A stretch of DNA of 64,000 bases from Roseomonas gilardii (GTDB lineage Bacteria > Pseudomonadota > Alphaproteobacteria > Acetobacterales > Acetobacteraceae), in contig NZ_CP015584.1 of the NCBI RefSeq assembly GCF_001941945.1, forward strand, positions 434,001 through 498,000, read 5' to 3'. Of the stretch, positions 10,901 to 17,285 are shown one piece after another. The notes under the pieces were generated by a model, which did no database searches, was not told the origin of the DNA, and saw nothing but the letters and a program-made list of their open reading frames with translations. Both the position numbers and the translations under genes were made by a program. Within the stretch, counting starts at the first letter, position 1; every line of letters starts with the position of its first letter.

Positions 10901-11612
10901 AGCGTTGGGGCGCGAGCCGGAACAGGCTGGCCTCAACTTCTGGATCGATCGACTGGAAGCCGGGCAACCTCTTCTGACACTCGCCAACGGCTTCCTGGAC
11001 AGTGCCGAGTTCGGGTACCGCTACGGCCATCCGAGCAACCAGGACTATGTGGCGCTGCTCTATCAGAACGTGCTGGGCCGTGCCCCTGATCCGGGTGGCG
11101 AAGCGACATGGACAGCGGCCCTCGCCGCCGGCACAAGCCGTGCCTCCGTGCTGATCGGGTTCAGCGAAAGCCCGGAGAACAAGCGCGCTCATGCGGCTGA
11201 GGATGCCGTGGGCATATGGGATGTGGACGAGAACGCTGCCTTCGTCGCCCTGCTCTACGATGCCGCCTTGAATCGGCTCCCTGATGTGAGTGGCTTGGCG
11301 AGCTGGCGCGCCGCGCTCGATGCCGGACAGTTCACCAAGGCCACCATGACCGCTGCCTTTACCGAATCCAGCGAATACCGTGCGCTCTATGGTGGCCTCG
11401 GCAACCAGCAGTTCGTGCAGGCTCTCTACATCAATGCGTTGAACCGTCCTGCAGATCCGGGCGGACTTGCCACGTGGACCGGGCTCCTGGACAAGGGCGT
11501 CTCGCGTGCGGAGGTCATCCAGGCGATCTCCGAGAGTGCGGAGCATGTCGCGATTACGAAACCCTTCATCATGAGCGATGCACCGGATCACTTTGGGATC
11601 GCTTTTGCGTAA
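1962..11612 (+). CDS. Giant RTX/DUF4214 repeat protein, probable adhesin
   Basis: The protein has 3216 residues and no N-terminal signal peptide. That fits C-terminal-signal (type I) export to the cell surface or medium. From about residue 348 to 1990 there are roughly ten repeats of 130-220 residues, each opening with a motif like SISKSVIAT or LTIDKASS and containing VxDLLP. These are DUF11/isopeptide-type extracellular beta domains. Residues about 1998-2560 hold five SdrD-B (Cna-B-like) domains with DxNxNGxQD calcium-type loops. Residues about 2597-2729 are RTX nonapeptides (GGDGNDTL type). Residues about 2970-3200 are four DUF4214 units (LYDAALGREP, FLDSAEF). The likely role is a long Ca-stiffened adhesin or S-layer-like stalk. 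No ABC/MFP type I exporter lies in the window. The start has GGGGTGA upstream. Confidence 0.85.
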   Translation: MAANPVVEILRDGQVLANRTIVPTLIGQEQVITFRFDNQSNGASGSSVGYAPYLDILLPRNGADGSGIGDTPANDGISFIAATYLGQPVSATVLEFDAQGHAAHPFAKQADGSALVVTGTPGDALLVLNLPFGSFTDPQTPADIAVRLGVSGGADLGIPLNLSATGGFAYGRDPLNNPSVDSPVRGPTATVSLDPQIAQVDVVYVGPEQETATGPSYPHSWLVQGLIAPGQSLTGFTLSDDLPDGIVLLGASIVNGTGTVTVSADGRHVSAQFDGTVTGGGAPPTLRIDYYVGATLTDGSPVLDPATGAFRVMRDQAQLSGTWTPSDARDPVTLVALDPAGPEDVITAKSIAVQKYVSVVDAAEPGGHLQWRLEGQVSNYFEVDQLLLTDSLGDGQHFDGGFQPILTVRENGVTVYSGAMTQYTVARDAVTGVSTLRFDVSAELRAHGLDDALQGGGAGNPNPATAVVSFRSVVERAWTGPVPADGLVDQGDLLDNSVVFSGQVAVTDRPIADGSMAAVTLPVSTVEKSIYAINGVISPASTQIVAGDEITFRLKLDLPLTSAHQVRLTDFLPLPVLLAGDADANSATAASFAFVNSVSGTPPAVGIASFGPTDSFHNSGDRSVAPTVTWNTAGNSLLFDFGDVDAGTYDASSIDLLFTVRVVDAPFGDGLLLTNQVTSTETNSAGAVSEDNAIIQFTLTEPTLSISKSVIATSNAHAVIADADGGAWSPAGVNWTAPGSMGNRFSGTLSSQALGAQALDANVTGVDAGDVVSFALIVENSGSGLNGAFDLLLRDVLPSGFAIPDGGVNLRVTDGAGRSLAYTLEGGGLFGTDGGLRLTDPGLRDGGVDAYDATSGRNIVVVTYDLLLASNPDGTAVQPGSTYLNGASILNYAALEGGINRVPSSLAADMADGATIATAGPTITKAVVTTSSALTGTARGDAAVTDLAIGETVTYGLTIRLSEGLSRDLRVQDLLPNTNGDLEFVSARIVSIGGNLSGINTSATPAITDRDSDGVQDTVSFTLGDVLNRADNLENANDLLTIEVVARARNMTSNSAGDLLTNTATVSVADGDEAGKRVTASGSVNVELVEPSLSIDKSVNRTSADAGDVLTYTVKVSNANGTYAASALDLVLTDLLSTLPPNAGFRPGSVTVAGTGATASIVTGNGSTDTGLRVDLSRLDPGETLTVTFQAAVSSTIAAGTTVSGNASVTGTSLPGADTAERSYTVSDGASFTVPRPSVVKSVVATDAADTGRARYTSLTDLKIGETATFEITVTLPEGSSPSFRVTDLLPDTLVTGTGGRLAYVDGSAVLVSTGGNLSMAGGGAVGTPVVTLGDSNGNGTADRIVLSFGDLVNAADNVANAADRVTIRLQAKVVDAVSNENGDTLTNTAYAEANGLAGTSTTAKVEIVEPRLTIDKASSVVAGTALDAGAEITYTLTVRHASTSQLNAYDLLVQDQLPGGLDFIAGSLSVSAGTATITNGAIAVSLAQLALDGSPLTITYRAKVADAVTPGQVLSNTASLSYDNLAGTGGRAGPVVQDTETRTVVLSPTLAKTVAATSDAGTGSSYFNAALPDLAIGETVTFRLLATLGEGTQRVVLSDTLPVGMMLLGASLESVGANLRGLATPVATTSGQVTRLDFGTVTNLSDNLRDGGDQFSVLVTARVTGPALTAGSVLVNTAQIDTSGPGGAGLLSGTASASAEVVRPLLLVDKTTPVVVGNGADIVTYSVVIKHATGSTAPAYNLQLDDALAPGLVLVAGSATTTSGTVTSASGALRLTLDSLAIGAAPVVVTYQARLADGVVNGQAITNTAALRYDTAPTSGTSLTASDPATVTVSLVNTVDKVLFATDNAATSGSDVAPGELVTWRITATLAEGAQAITLSDLLPTGLDYVASQVVSLGRLGGSSLAVGASGTWDAAARKVGFDFGTLLNAGDNQVTAGDTLVVEVQARVGTAPAHGALLTNGATLTAFVPANVYGVTPGTTYGSASDTDTVRDVEARLGGNVFVDVNGNGLQDAGEGGLAGVAVRLLDAAGNDTGRAAMTDASGQYLFSDLVPGTYAVAFGRPAAQQFTLANIGANDAVDSDADRATGRTTSIILAAGADDRSLDAGLYVPASIGDRVFHDLNANGIQDGGEPGLAGITLRLIDAVGNTVATRTTDGSGAYLFGDLIPGSYRIASDAAGWLLSPLDRGSNDATDSDFDPVGRISAPFALTSGAQVTSLDLGLWRTASLGDRVFLDRNANGIQDAEDTGIAGLRVTLLDASGIATGQTTTTDANGNYLFPSLVPGTYRIRFDTPSQAHASPRDVGSDLTDSDIDATGTTGSITLSSAEAARNTDAGFWYDTRIGDRAWEDLNGNGLQDAGEPGLGGVVARLLNVGGQEVARTVTAADGSYLFAGYPSGSYSLQFQAPAGYVATRADAGGNDALDSDALANGGTVVFVNAGPDSSRDAGFYRPVTVGGDVWLDVNGNGVHDAGEQTLPGVPVRLLDALGQPLGPSTVTDATGAYSFTGLAPGSYRTGFAPLIGTAFAPQDQGGSEALDSDATAVNGISSLVVTLTSGGSSLLSTAGLVLDLSQTPVTAPTLVLGNGNNGFPGTANPERVYGEGGDDSLNGLGGNDTLFGGDGNDTLNGHDGNDTLWGGRGNDNVQGQSGNDVIIGGEGDDIGEGGDGNDVLIAGPGRDNMQGEGGDDLLFGGSGDDILTGNQGNDLVAGGSGNDRLSGADGADIVIGGRDDGRISLDQQGNLTGIVIGDMLEGNSGADAFVWQAGDGVDLLLDLNPAEGDTLTIYGYNSFAAIQRTQDGRMALYLGPDSAIILNNGLFQGAKPGDTLPGVRFVATTANAPGDLVGSDAVVPVLAQNWVSTFSGAGAIAIAQAFPPADPPTSPPNLADVAFDHFIQASGSNDRIALEAGNSWIEAGAGFDVVSVAGGFRGTETSLIDDGSLRLDLRSQTALLRNVEEVDFVDGRLHLSVDSAAAQVSRLYDAALGREPEQAGLNFWIDRLEAGQPLLTLANGFLDSAEFGYRYGHPSNQDYVALLYQNVLGRAPDPGGEATWTAALAAGTSRASVLIGFSESPENKRAHAAEDAVGIWDVDENAAFVALLYDAALNRLPDVSGLASWRAALDAGQFTKATMTAAFTESSEYRALYGGLGNQQFVQALYINALNRPADPGGLATWTGLLDKGVSRAEVIQAISESAEHVAITKPFIMSDAPDHFGIAFA
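3004..7900 (+). repeat. DUF11-like domain array inside giant protein
   Basis: About ten diverged protein repeats begin near 3004, 3535, 4068, 4722, 5237, 5671, 6195, 6608, 7080 and 7470. Each starts with a K[ST][IV]-type strand (AKSIAVQK, TVEKSIYA, SISKSVIA, ITKAVVTT, SIDKSVNR, VVKSVVAT, LTIDKASS, LAKTVAAT, LVDKTTPV, TVDKVLFA) and has a later DxLP turn. Spacing is 390-650 bp, longer and shorter forms partly alternating. The DNA itself is diverged, so this is an old protein-level repeat. Confidence 0.8.
7954..9650 (+). repeat. Five SdrD-B-like domains
   Basis: Five units of about 110 residues open with GGNVFVDVNGNGLQD, GDRVFHDLNANGIQD, GDRVFLDRNANGIQD, GDRAWEDLNGNGLQD and GGDVWLDVNGNGVHD. Each ends near a DSDxD motif. 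The Asp/Asn-rich loops match the calcium-binding B-repeat pattern of staphylococcal Sdr proteins. Confidence 0.88.
9740..10150 (+). repeat. RTX calcium-binding nonapeptide array
   Basis: About a dozen GGxGxDxLx-type nonapeptides run in tandem (GEGGDDSL, GGNDTLFG, GGDGNDTL, GGRGNDNV, GGSGDDIL, GGSGNDRL). This is the hemolysin-type beta-roll that folds on external calcium, typical of type I secretion substrates. Confidence 0.92.
10870..11570 (+). repeat. Four DUF4214 units at C-terminus
   Basis: Four units of about 55 residues share [FY]V..LY..aLgR.pD..Gl..W...L..G.....[LI]...F..S.E. The same kind of repeat ends the separate pepsin-like protein at 55197-57149, so the two proteins may share an export route or anchoring partner. 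Confidence 0.85.
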
Positions 11613-12523
11613 AGCGATTCAGCTTGGCTCTCGGCGCAGGTGGTATGAGCTGACCGACTGGTTGGTTGAGCGCAGCCAAGGCCATGAGAACGCGGACCTT
11701 GCTGATGCTTGATGCCGTCGCTGGTTGCGGTGCCACGTGGAAGCCGGCGCCGCAGCCAGTCCTCCAGCGGGCTCAGCTCGTCGGCCTGTCACTGGACATG
11801 GCCATCGCAACAGGAAGGCAGTTTGTCGACCTATTCCACATGTGAACCGCGGCGAGCCGCTCGGAATAAGAAAGTCAGTGCCGCTTCCACCTGAGATAGA
11901 CTCTACGGGCATGAGCACGCACCTCCACCAGGACATGGCCCTGGTCGAGGAAGCGCTGCTGACGGTGGCAGCATCCAGGAAGAGACCGCACCAGGGAAGA
12001 AGCTGGAGCAGGGCCGTCGTCTTACAGGATCTGCTCTGGGCCTTCACGGGCCGATCGTCGTGCTCCGGATCGCCTCGTCTACGAGGCCTATGCGTCGGAG
12101 TGCCTGGACCATCCCTGGTTCATGTCGTGGAGGCGACGGCCGGGTCCGGTCGACTTTGTGCGTCTCTCGCTGGAGAGCCGCTACTTCATGATTGCCACGG
12201 CAACGATACTCACAGGTGCGCCGATTCTGCGCCAGGCGTTTCGCTACCTCCCCGGATCCTGGCGGGACGATCTTGCAACCATCCATCACCACCTGACCAA
12301 TGCCGATCGGGACGAATGGCAGCAACGGCAATGCCGTTGGCCTGGATTCTTATCGCGGTGGGTGGGCACATGACCCGGATTATCCTGATTTGGGAACCAA
12401 AACGCACATTCGATCCATTATCTTCGTTAAGGAACCATGACACCGGCGGAGGGGTTCCAGGGGAGGCGTCACCTCCGCTGGGGGCCATCGGCAACAAAGG
12501 GCCGGAACAAGAACTCGTCGGTA
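11613..12523. other. 911-bp stretch with no assignable gene
   Basis: No recognisable family. A plus-strand frame ending at 12373 has a natural-looking composition (VYEAYASECLDHPWFMSW, then LSLESRYFMIATATILTG). Upstream, a second frame from ATG 11911 looks similar. Together they could be a frameshifted gene, but I cannot name it. Coding is not established on either strand. Confidence 0.4.
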
Positions 12524-13282
12524 TCACTCGATCGGACGGGACAGCGCGGAGTCATCTCGAGATAGCGCCTTCCTAAGTTGGTCGGTGGCTTCGATCACCA
12601 GCCGTGTCGACGTGTCGACGTCCAGACCCTCCAGCGCGACGATCCCGAGGCTTGCCTCGACGCCCGGCACCCCACGCAGGGGGCTGGCAACGCCGACCGC
12701 CCCCCGCTGCAATTCGCTTCGCGTGATGCTCACGCCGCTCCGGCGCGCCTCCCGGACCGCCGGCGGATCGTCGGACCGTTCATTCCGCCCGGATAGGATC
12801 GCGATCCCCGCCGCGCCCTTCGACAGGGGATGCCGGCTGCCGACCCGGTACGCTACTCGGAGCAGCCCCACCTCCGGCTCCGCGACGGCGATGGCAATGC
12901 AATCCGTCCCCCGTGCCACGGATACGAAGGCGGCCGCCCCGGTGGCGCGGGCCAGTTCCTGTAGGAGCGGCAAGGCCAACGTGCGCAACTGTGGCTCGAA
13001 GCGTGAGGTGAGGACGAGGAGCCCGGCTCCGAGGTGCAGGAGACCGCTCGAATCCCGTGCGATGAGGGCATGGCTCTCCAGCGTCGTCGCCAGTCGGTAG
13101 GCGATGGCGCGGTGCACCTCCAGCTGCACGGCCAGGGCTGCGACGGACAAGCCCTCGGGCTGGCGCGAGATCAGGTCCAGCGCCTGCAGCCCGCGGTCAA
13201 GCGTCTGGAGCGTGTTACCGGACGCCGTCCCGGCCGCTTCCTTGCGCGCGGCGCCTGATACGGTGGCTCCCTTACTGGGCAA
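12524..13282 (-). CDS. IclR-family transcriptional regulator
   Basis: The protein is 252 residues from a TTG at 13282, which has GGGGAG 8 nt upstream. The frame is open to 13360, but that extension would cover the operator and is not protein-like. The N-terminal winged helix (TLDRGLQALDLISRQPEGLSVAALA) is followed by an IclR effector domain (VSVARGTDCIAIAV, GSRHPLSKGAAGIAIL, GVASPLRGVPGVEASLGIV). Family members bind a small aromatic or organic acid and repress or activate a neighbouring catabolic gene. It is divergent from the P450-reductase gene, and a near-identical site lies upstream of each, so autoregulation plus P450 control is likely. Confidence 0.9.
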   Translation of the reverse strand: MPSKGATVSGAARKEAAGTASGNTLQTLDRGLQALDLISRQPEGLSVAALAVQLEVHRAIAYRLATTLESHALIARDSSGLLHLGAGLLVLTSRFEPQLRTLALPLLQELARATGAAAFVSVARGTDCIAIAVAEPEVGLLRVAYRVGSRHPLSKGAAGIAILSGRNERSDDPPAVREARRSGVSITRSELQRGAVGVASPLRGVPGVEASLGIVALEGLDVDTSTRLVIEATDQLRKALSRDDSALSRPIE

Positions 13283-13322
13283 TGTTGACGCTCCCCTGCT
13301 CGGTTCATTGCGGCACGATAAA

Positions 13323-13351
13323 TGATAATTGTTGTGCGTTATCAGTAAATA
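13323..13351. promoter_or_regulatory. Candidate IclR operator upstream of iclR gene
   Basis: The site contains the inverted repeat TGATAA-N10-TTATCA (13323-13344) overlapping TGTGCGTTATCAGTAAATA (13333-13351). The latter matches 17 of 19 bases of the site just upstream of the P450 gene. The surrounding DNA is much more AT-rich than its neighbours, as expected for a promoter. Confidence 0.6.
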
Positions 13352-13360
13352 TAGTTCCAT

Positions 13361-13859
13361 AGGCGCGGGTGGTGCGCCGACGAGCTCGACGGCAGCACGG
13401 GCTTGCCCCGTCCCTGTCCTTCGTAGCGTGCACTGGTCCGGAGGCCCGACCGGCCTCGCGTGGTGGCCGCTTCGACCAGCTTGCAGAGGATGTGAATGTG
13501 AAGGGCAAGCAGGTCTCCCATCCCGGCCGACACGACGCCCTGCGCCCTGGATGAACCGCCGCGGTGGGCCTCGTGGTGCCTGACGGGGCGGCTCTGGCTC
13601 CAGGCTCGCAGCCCGCCGCCTCCCCGGCCGGGGCGCCTCCCTCCGAGGATCGGGCTCTGGCCGAACTAGATGCCGGACCGTCTCCGCCGAGCGCTATGCC
13701 ACGACGCTGCTGCGCCGGATCGCCGGGCGCGGGGACGGGGTGGTGGTTCCCGCCGTGCCGCGCGGCCGCCTTGTTGCGGACAGGCATTCGAGACGGCCGC
13801 GCATCGCATCGTTGACGCGCGGACCTCGCGCATTCTAATGTCCTATTAACGAAGCATAC
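13361..13859. other. Divergent intergenic DNA, possible gene scraps
   Basis: This 499-bp stretch is GC-rich without a supportable gene. One plus-strand frame near 13667-13815 reads like the C-terminus of a short-chain dehydrogenase (AERYATTLLRRIAG, then VVVPAVPRGRLV), but it has no matching N-terminal part. It may be a remnant displaced when the P450 unit was acquired. This is weak evidence. Confidence 0.3.
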
Positions 13860-13878
13860 TGTGCGATATTAGTAAATA
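13860..13878. promoter_or_regulatory. Candidate IclR operator before the P450 gene
   Basis: TGTGCGATATTAGTAAATA is 17/19 identical to the site upstream of the iclR gene. It sits immediately before GGGGGAAG, the ribosome site of the P450-reductase gene, 11-29 nt from the ATG. Bound protein here would block transcription or initiation. Confidence 0.6.
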
Positions 13879-13888
13879 GGGGGAAGCG

Positions 13889-16225
13889 ATGGACGGGATG
13901 GACGATCTAGCGCCGGCTGCCTCCGGATGCCCTTTCCACAAGGCCGCTCCCGTGGCCCCGAACGGCTGCCCCGTCTCGGCGAATGCCGCCGCCTTCGACG
14001 CCTTCGACGGCCCCTACCAACTCGATCCCGCGGAGGCGCTGCGCTGGTCCCGGGCGAAGGAGCCGGTCTTCTTCAGCCCGCGCCTCGGCTACTGGGTCGT
14101 CACCCGCTACGAGGACGTGAAGGCCATCTTCCGCAACGGCGAGGCCTTCTCCCCCTCCATCGCGCTGGAGAAGGTGACGCCGACGTCGGAGGAGGCGAAC
14201 GCCGTCCTCCGCCGCTATGATTACGGGATGAACCGCACCCTCGTGAACGAGGACGAGCCGGCGCACCTGGAGCGCCGCCGCGCGCTGCTGCACTCCTTCC
14301 TGCCGGAGGAGCTGGTGCATCACGAGCCCATGGTGCGCCGCCTGACCCGGGAATACGTGGACCGTTTCGTGGAGCGCGGCGAGGTGGACCTCGTCGACGA
14401 GATGCTCTGGGAGATCCCGCTGACCGTCGCGCTCCACTTCCTCGGCGTGCCCGAGGAGGACATGGACACGCTGCGGGAGTACTCGATCGCCCACACCGTC
14501 AACACCTGGGGCCGCCCGAGCCCCGAGGAGCAGGTCGCGGTCGCCGAGGCCGTGGGCAAGTTCTGGCAGTATGCCGGGCGGGTGCTGGAGAAGATGCGGG
14601 CGGACCCTTCCGGCCACGGCTGGATGGAGTACGCCATCCGCCGGCAGAAGGAGATGCCGGAGGTCATCACGGACTCCTACCTCCACTCCATGATGATGGC
14701 CGGCATCGTCGCCGCGCACGAGACCACGGCGAACGCGACGGCGAACGCGCTGCTGCTGCTGCTGCGGAACCGCGAGGCCTGGGACGCGATCTGCGCCGAT
14801 CCTACCCTCATTCCCAACGCGGCCGAGGAATGCCTGCGACTCTCCGGCTCCATCGTCGCCTGGCGGCGCCTCGCGCTGGAGGAGGTACGGGTCGGCGGCG
14901 TCACCATCCCCGCGGGCGGCAAGGTGATGATCGTCATGGCCTCCGCCAACCACGACGGCCGGCACTTCGAGAACCCGGACGAGCTCGACATCTACCGCGA
15001 CAACACGACGGAGCACCTCAGCTTCGGCTACGGCAGCCACCAGTGCATGGGCAAGAACCTCGCCCGCATGGAGATGCGGATCTTCCTGGAGGAGCTGACG
15101 CGCCGCCTGCCGCACATGGAGCTGGTGCCGGAGCAGGAGCTGGCCTACCTGCCCAACACGTCCTTCCGCGGGCCGCACCACCTGCGGGTCCGCTGGAACC
15201 CCGCCCTCAACCCCGAGCGCCGCGATCCCGCGACGCTGGACCGCCGGGCGAGCTTCGCCATCGGCGCCCCGGCCCGGCAGGCCGTCGCGCGGCAGTTGCG
15301 GGTGGCCGCGCTGCGGCCGGAGGCGGAGGGCGTGCTCGGCCTCGTGCTGGAGGACCCGCACGGGCGCGACCTGCCGCGCTGGACGCCGGGCGCGCATGTC
15401 GACCTCGTCGTCGGGGAGTACGAGCGCAAGTACTCGCTCTGCGGCGACCCACAGGATCGGCGCCGCCTGCAGGTCGCCGTGCGCCTCGAGGCGCTGAGCC
15501 GGGGCGGCTCGGCGCATATCCACAACGCCGTGCGGGCGGGCGACATCCTCCGCGTCCGCGGCCCGAAGAACCACTTCCGGCTCGACGAGGGCGCGGAGCG
15601 CTACGTGCTGATCGCGGGCGGCATCGGGATCACGCCGATCATCGCCATGGCGGACCGGCTGAAGCGGCTCGGCAAGGGCTACGCCATCCATTACGCCGGC
15701 CGCGACCGCGCCACGATGGCCTTCCTCGACAGGCTGGAGCGCGACCACGGCGCGCGGCTGTGCCTCTATCCCGGCTCCGAGGGCCGGCGCTTCGATCTCC
15801 GCGCGGTGACCGCCTCGGCGCCGGGCGACGCGCAGGTCTATGCCTGCGGCCCCGACCGGCTGCTCGCAGCGCTGGAGGCTGCCATGGCGGGTGACCCCGC
15901 CCGGCTGCATGTGGAGCATTTCGCGGCGACCGGCACGCATCTCGATCCCACGGTCGAATCGGCCTTCGAGGTGGATCTGCGGGATTCCGGCCTCTCGCTG
16001 CGGGTGCCGGCCGACCGGACGCTCCTTCAGACCCTGCAGGCCGCGGGCATCGACCTGCCCAGCGATTGCGGCGAGGGCCTCTGCGGCTCCTGCGAGGTGC
16101 AGGTGCTGGCGGGCGAGGTGGACCATCGCGACAAGGTCCTCAGCGCCGCCGAGCGCGCGGGCGGGAGCCGCATGATGGCCTGCTGCTCCCGCGCCTGCGG
16201 GTGCAAGCTCACCCTAGCGCTCTGA
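13889..16225 (+). CDS. Self-sufficient cytochrome P450-reductase fusion (CYP116B type)
   Basis: The protein is 778 residues, the usual size for P450-PFOR (phthalate-dioxygenase-reductase type) fusions. The P450 domain (about 1-440) has the I-helix acid/threonine AHETTANA (about residue 275), the ExxR ECLR and the heme loop FGYGSHQCMGKN with Cys386 as thiolate ligand. The reductase part has the flavin-binding RKYSLCG region, an NAD(P)H domain (IAGGIGITPIIAMADRL) and a C-terminal plant-type [2Fe-2S] domain with Cys727, 732, 735 and 765 (Cx4Cx2Cx29C). It can pass electrons from NAD(P)H through FMN and Fe-S to heme and hydroxylate a substrate alone. The ATG is preceded by AGGGGGAAG. The substrate is unknown; IclR control and a downstream Bug protein point to an organic acid or aromatic ether. 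Confidence 0.93.
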   Translation: MDGMDDLAPAASGCPFHKAAPVAPNGCPVSANAAAFDAFDGPYQLDPAEALRWSRAKEPVFFSPRLGYWVVTRYEDVKAIFRNGEAFSPSIALEKVTPTSEEANAVLRRYDYGMNRTLVNEDEPAHLERRRALLHSFLPEELVHHEPMVRRLTREYVDRFVERGEVDLVDEMLWEIPLTVALHFLGVPEEDMDTLREYSIAHTVNTWGRPSPEEQVAVAEAVGKFWQYAGRVLEKMRADPSGHGWMEYAIRRQKEMPEVITDSYLHSMMMAGIVAAHETTANATANALLLLLRNREAWDAICADPTLIPNAAEECLRLSGSIVAWRRLALEEVRVGGVTIPAGGKVMIVMASANHDGRHFENPDELDIYRDNTTEHLSFGYGSHQCMGKNLARMEMRIFLEELTRRLPHMELVPEQELAYLPNTSFRGPHHLRVRWNPALNPERRDPATLDRRASFAIGAPARQAVARQLRVAALRPEAEGVLGLVLEDPHGRDLPRWTPGAHVDLVVGEYERKYSLCGDPQDRRRLQVAVRLEALSRGGSAHIHNAVRAGDILRVRGPKNHFRLDEGAERYVLIAGGIGITPIIAMADRLKRLGKGYAIHYAGRDRATMAFLDRLERDHGARLCLYPGSEGRRFDLRAVTASAPGDAQVYACGPDRLLAALEAAMAGDPARLHVEHFAATGTHLDPTVESAFEVDLRDSGLSLRVPADRTLLQTLQAAGIDLPSDCGEGLCGSCEVQVLAGEVDHRDKVLSAAERAGGSRMMACCSRACGCKLTLAL

Positions 16226-16310
16226 GGGCGGCGCTTATGCGGCCCGGATCGCCGGGGCAAGATCACCGAACCAGAACGGCCCGCGTGGCCTGACCAAGAG
16301 GAACACGTTC

Positions 16311-17285
16311 ATGATCGCAAGACGCACCGCTCTCGGCGCGGGGCTGGCGGCTGCCGCCTTCCCGCTGCGCGAGGCTCTGGCCGCCTATCCCGAGCGGCCC
16401 ATTCGCTGGATCGTCGGCTACGCGGCCGGTGGCGGCACGGACATCCTCGCGCGTCTGATCGCGGCCAACATGTCCGCGCGGCTGGGCCAGCCGATCGTCA
16501 TCGAGAACCGCCCCGGCGCCGCGACGGCCGTGGGGGCGGAGGCCGTGGCCAGGGCGGCGCCGGACGGCTACACGCTGTTCACGGCCGGGAACGAGACGCT
16601 GATCTTCAACCCGAACCTTTACCGCCGCCTGGCCTACGACCCCGCGAAGGACTTCGCGCCGATCGGCCTCATGGCACGCTTCCACCTCGTGCTGACGGTG
16701 CGCAAGGATTCGGAGGCTCGCGACGCAAGCGACCTGCTGGAGCGGGCCAGGACCCGGCCCGGCACCATCGCCTACGGCTCTCCCGGCGTCGGCTCGCCGC
16801 ACCACCTGGCGATGGAGCGGGTGGCGCGCGAGACGGGCGTGACCATGAACCACGTGCCCTATCGCGGCATGGCGCCGGTGCTGAACGACCTGATGGCCAG
16901 CACGCTGGAAGCCGCCGTGGTGGACGCCGCCGCAGGCGGCGAGACGCTCCGCTCCGGCCGGGTGCGTCCCCTGGCCGTCTGCGCGCCCCAGCGCCTCGCC
17001 AGCCTACCCGACGTGCCGACGGTGACGGAGGCGCTCGGCCTGCCTCGCTTCGAGGCCTATGCTTGGCAGGGCGTCGTCGCGCCGGCCCGCACGTCGGATG
17101 CCATGGTCAGCAGGCTCTCCCAGAAGGTGGCGACCGCTCTGCAGGATCCCGCCGTGCGCAACCGCATGCTGGAGATCGGGCTGGAGCCGCTGACGGGCGG
17201 CCCGGCGGAGTACGCGCGCCTCATCGCCGACGAGCGCGCGGTGTGGGACCCCGTGGTCAAAAGCCTGAACTTGAACCTGGACTGA
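16311..17285 (+). CDS. Bug/TctC-family solute-binding protein
   Basis: The protein is 324 residues with an Arg-Arg leader (MIARRTALGAGLAAAAFP, cleavage near ALAAYP), so it is periplasmic. Family blocks are visible: YPERPIRWIVGYAAGGGTD, IENRPGAA, PDGYTLF and NHVPYRGMAPVLNDLMA. Bug proteins bind carboxylates for tripartite tricarboxylate uptake or for sensing. No TctA/B permease is adjacent, so it may work with a distant permease or as a sensor. It lies 85 bp after the P450 gene with its own GAGGA site and is probably co-transcribed, perhaps capturing the P450 substrate. Confidence 0.9.
   Translation: MIARRTALGAGLAAAAFPLREALAAYPERPIRWIVGYAAGGGTDILARLIAANMSARLGQPIVIENRPGAATAVGAEAVARAAPDGYTLFTAGNETLIFNPNLYRRLAYDPAKDFAPIGLMARFHLVLTVRKDSEARDASDLLERARTRPGTIAYGSPGVGSPHHLAMERVARETGVTMNHVPYRGMAPVLNDLMASTLEAAVVDAAAGGETLRSGRVRPLAVCAPQRLASLPDVPTVTEALGLPRFEAYAWQGVVAPARTSDAMVSRLSQKVATALQDPAVRNRMLEIGLEPLTGGPAEYARLIADERAVWDPVVKSLNLNLD

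Noticed and set aside
13907-16126. 739-residue antisense frame across the P450-reductase gene
   Set aside because: The sense strand carries heme, flavin and Fe-S motifs; the antisense product is His/Arg-rich low complexity.
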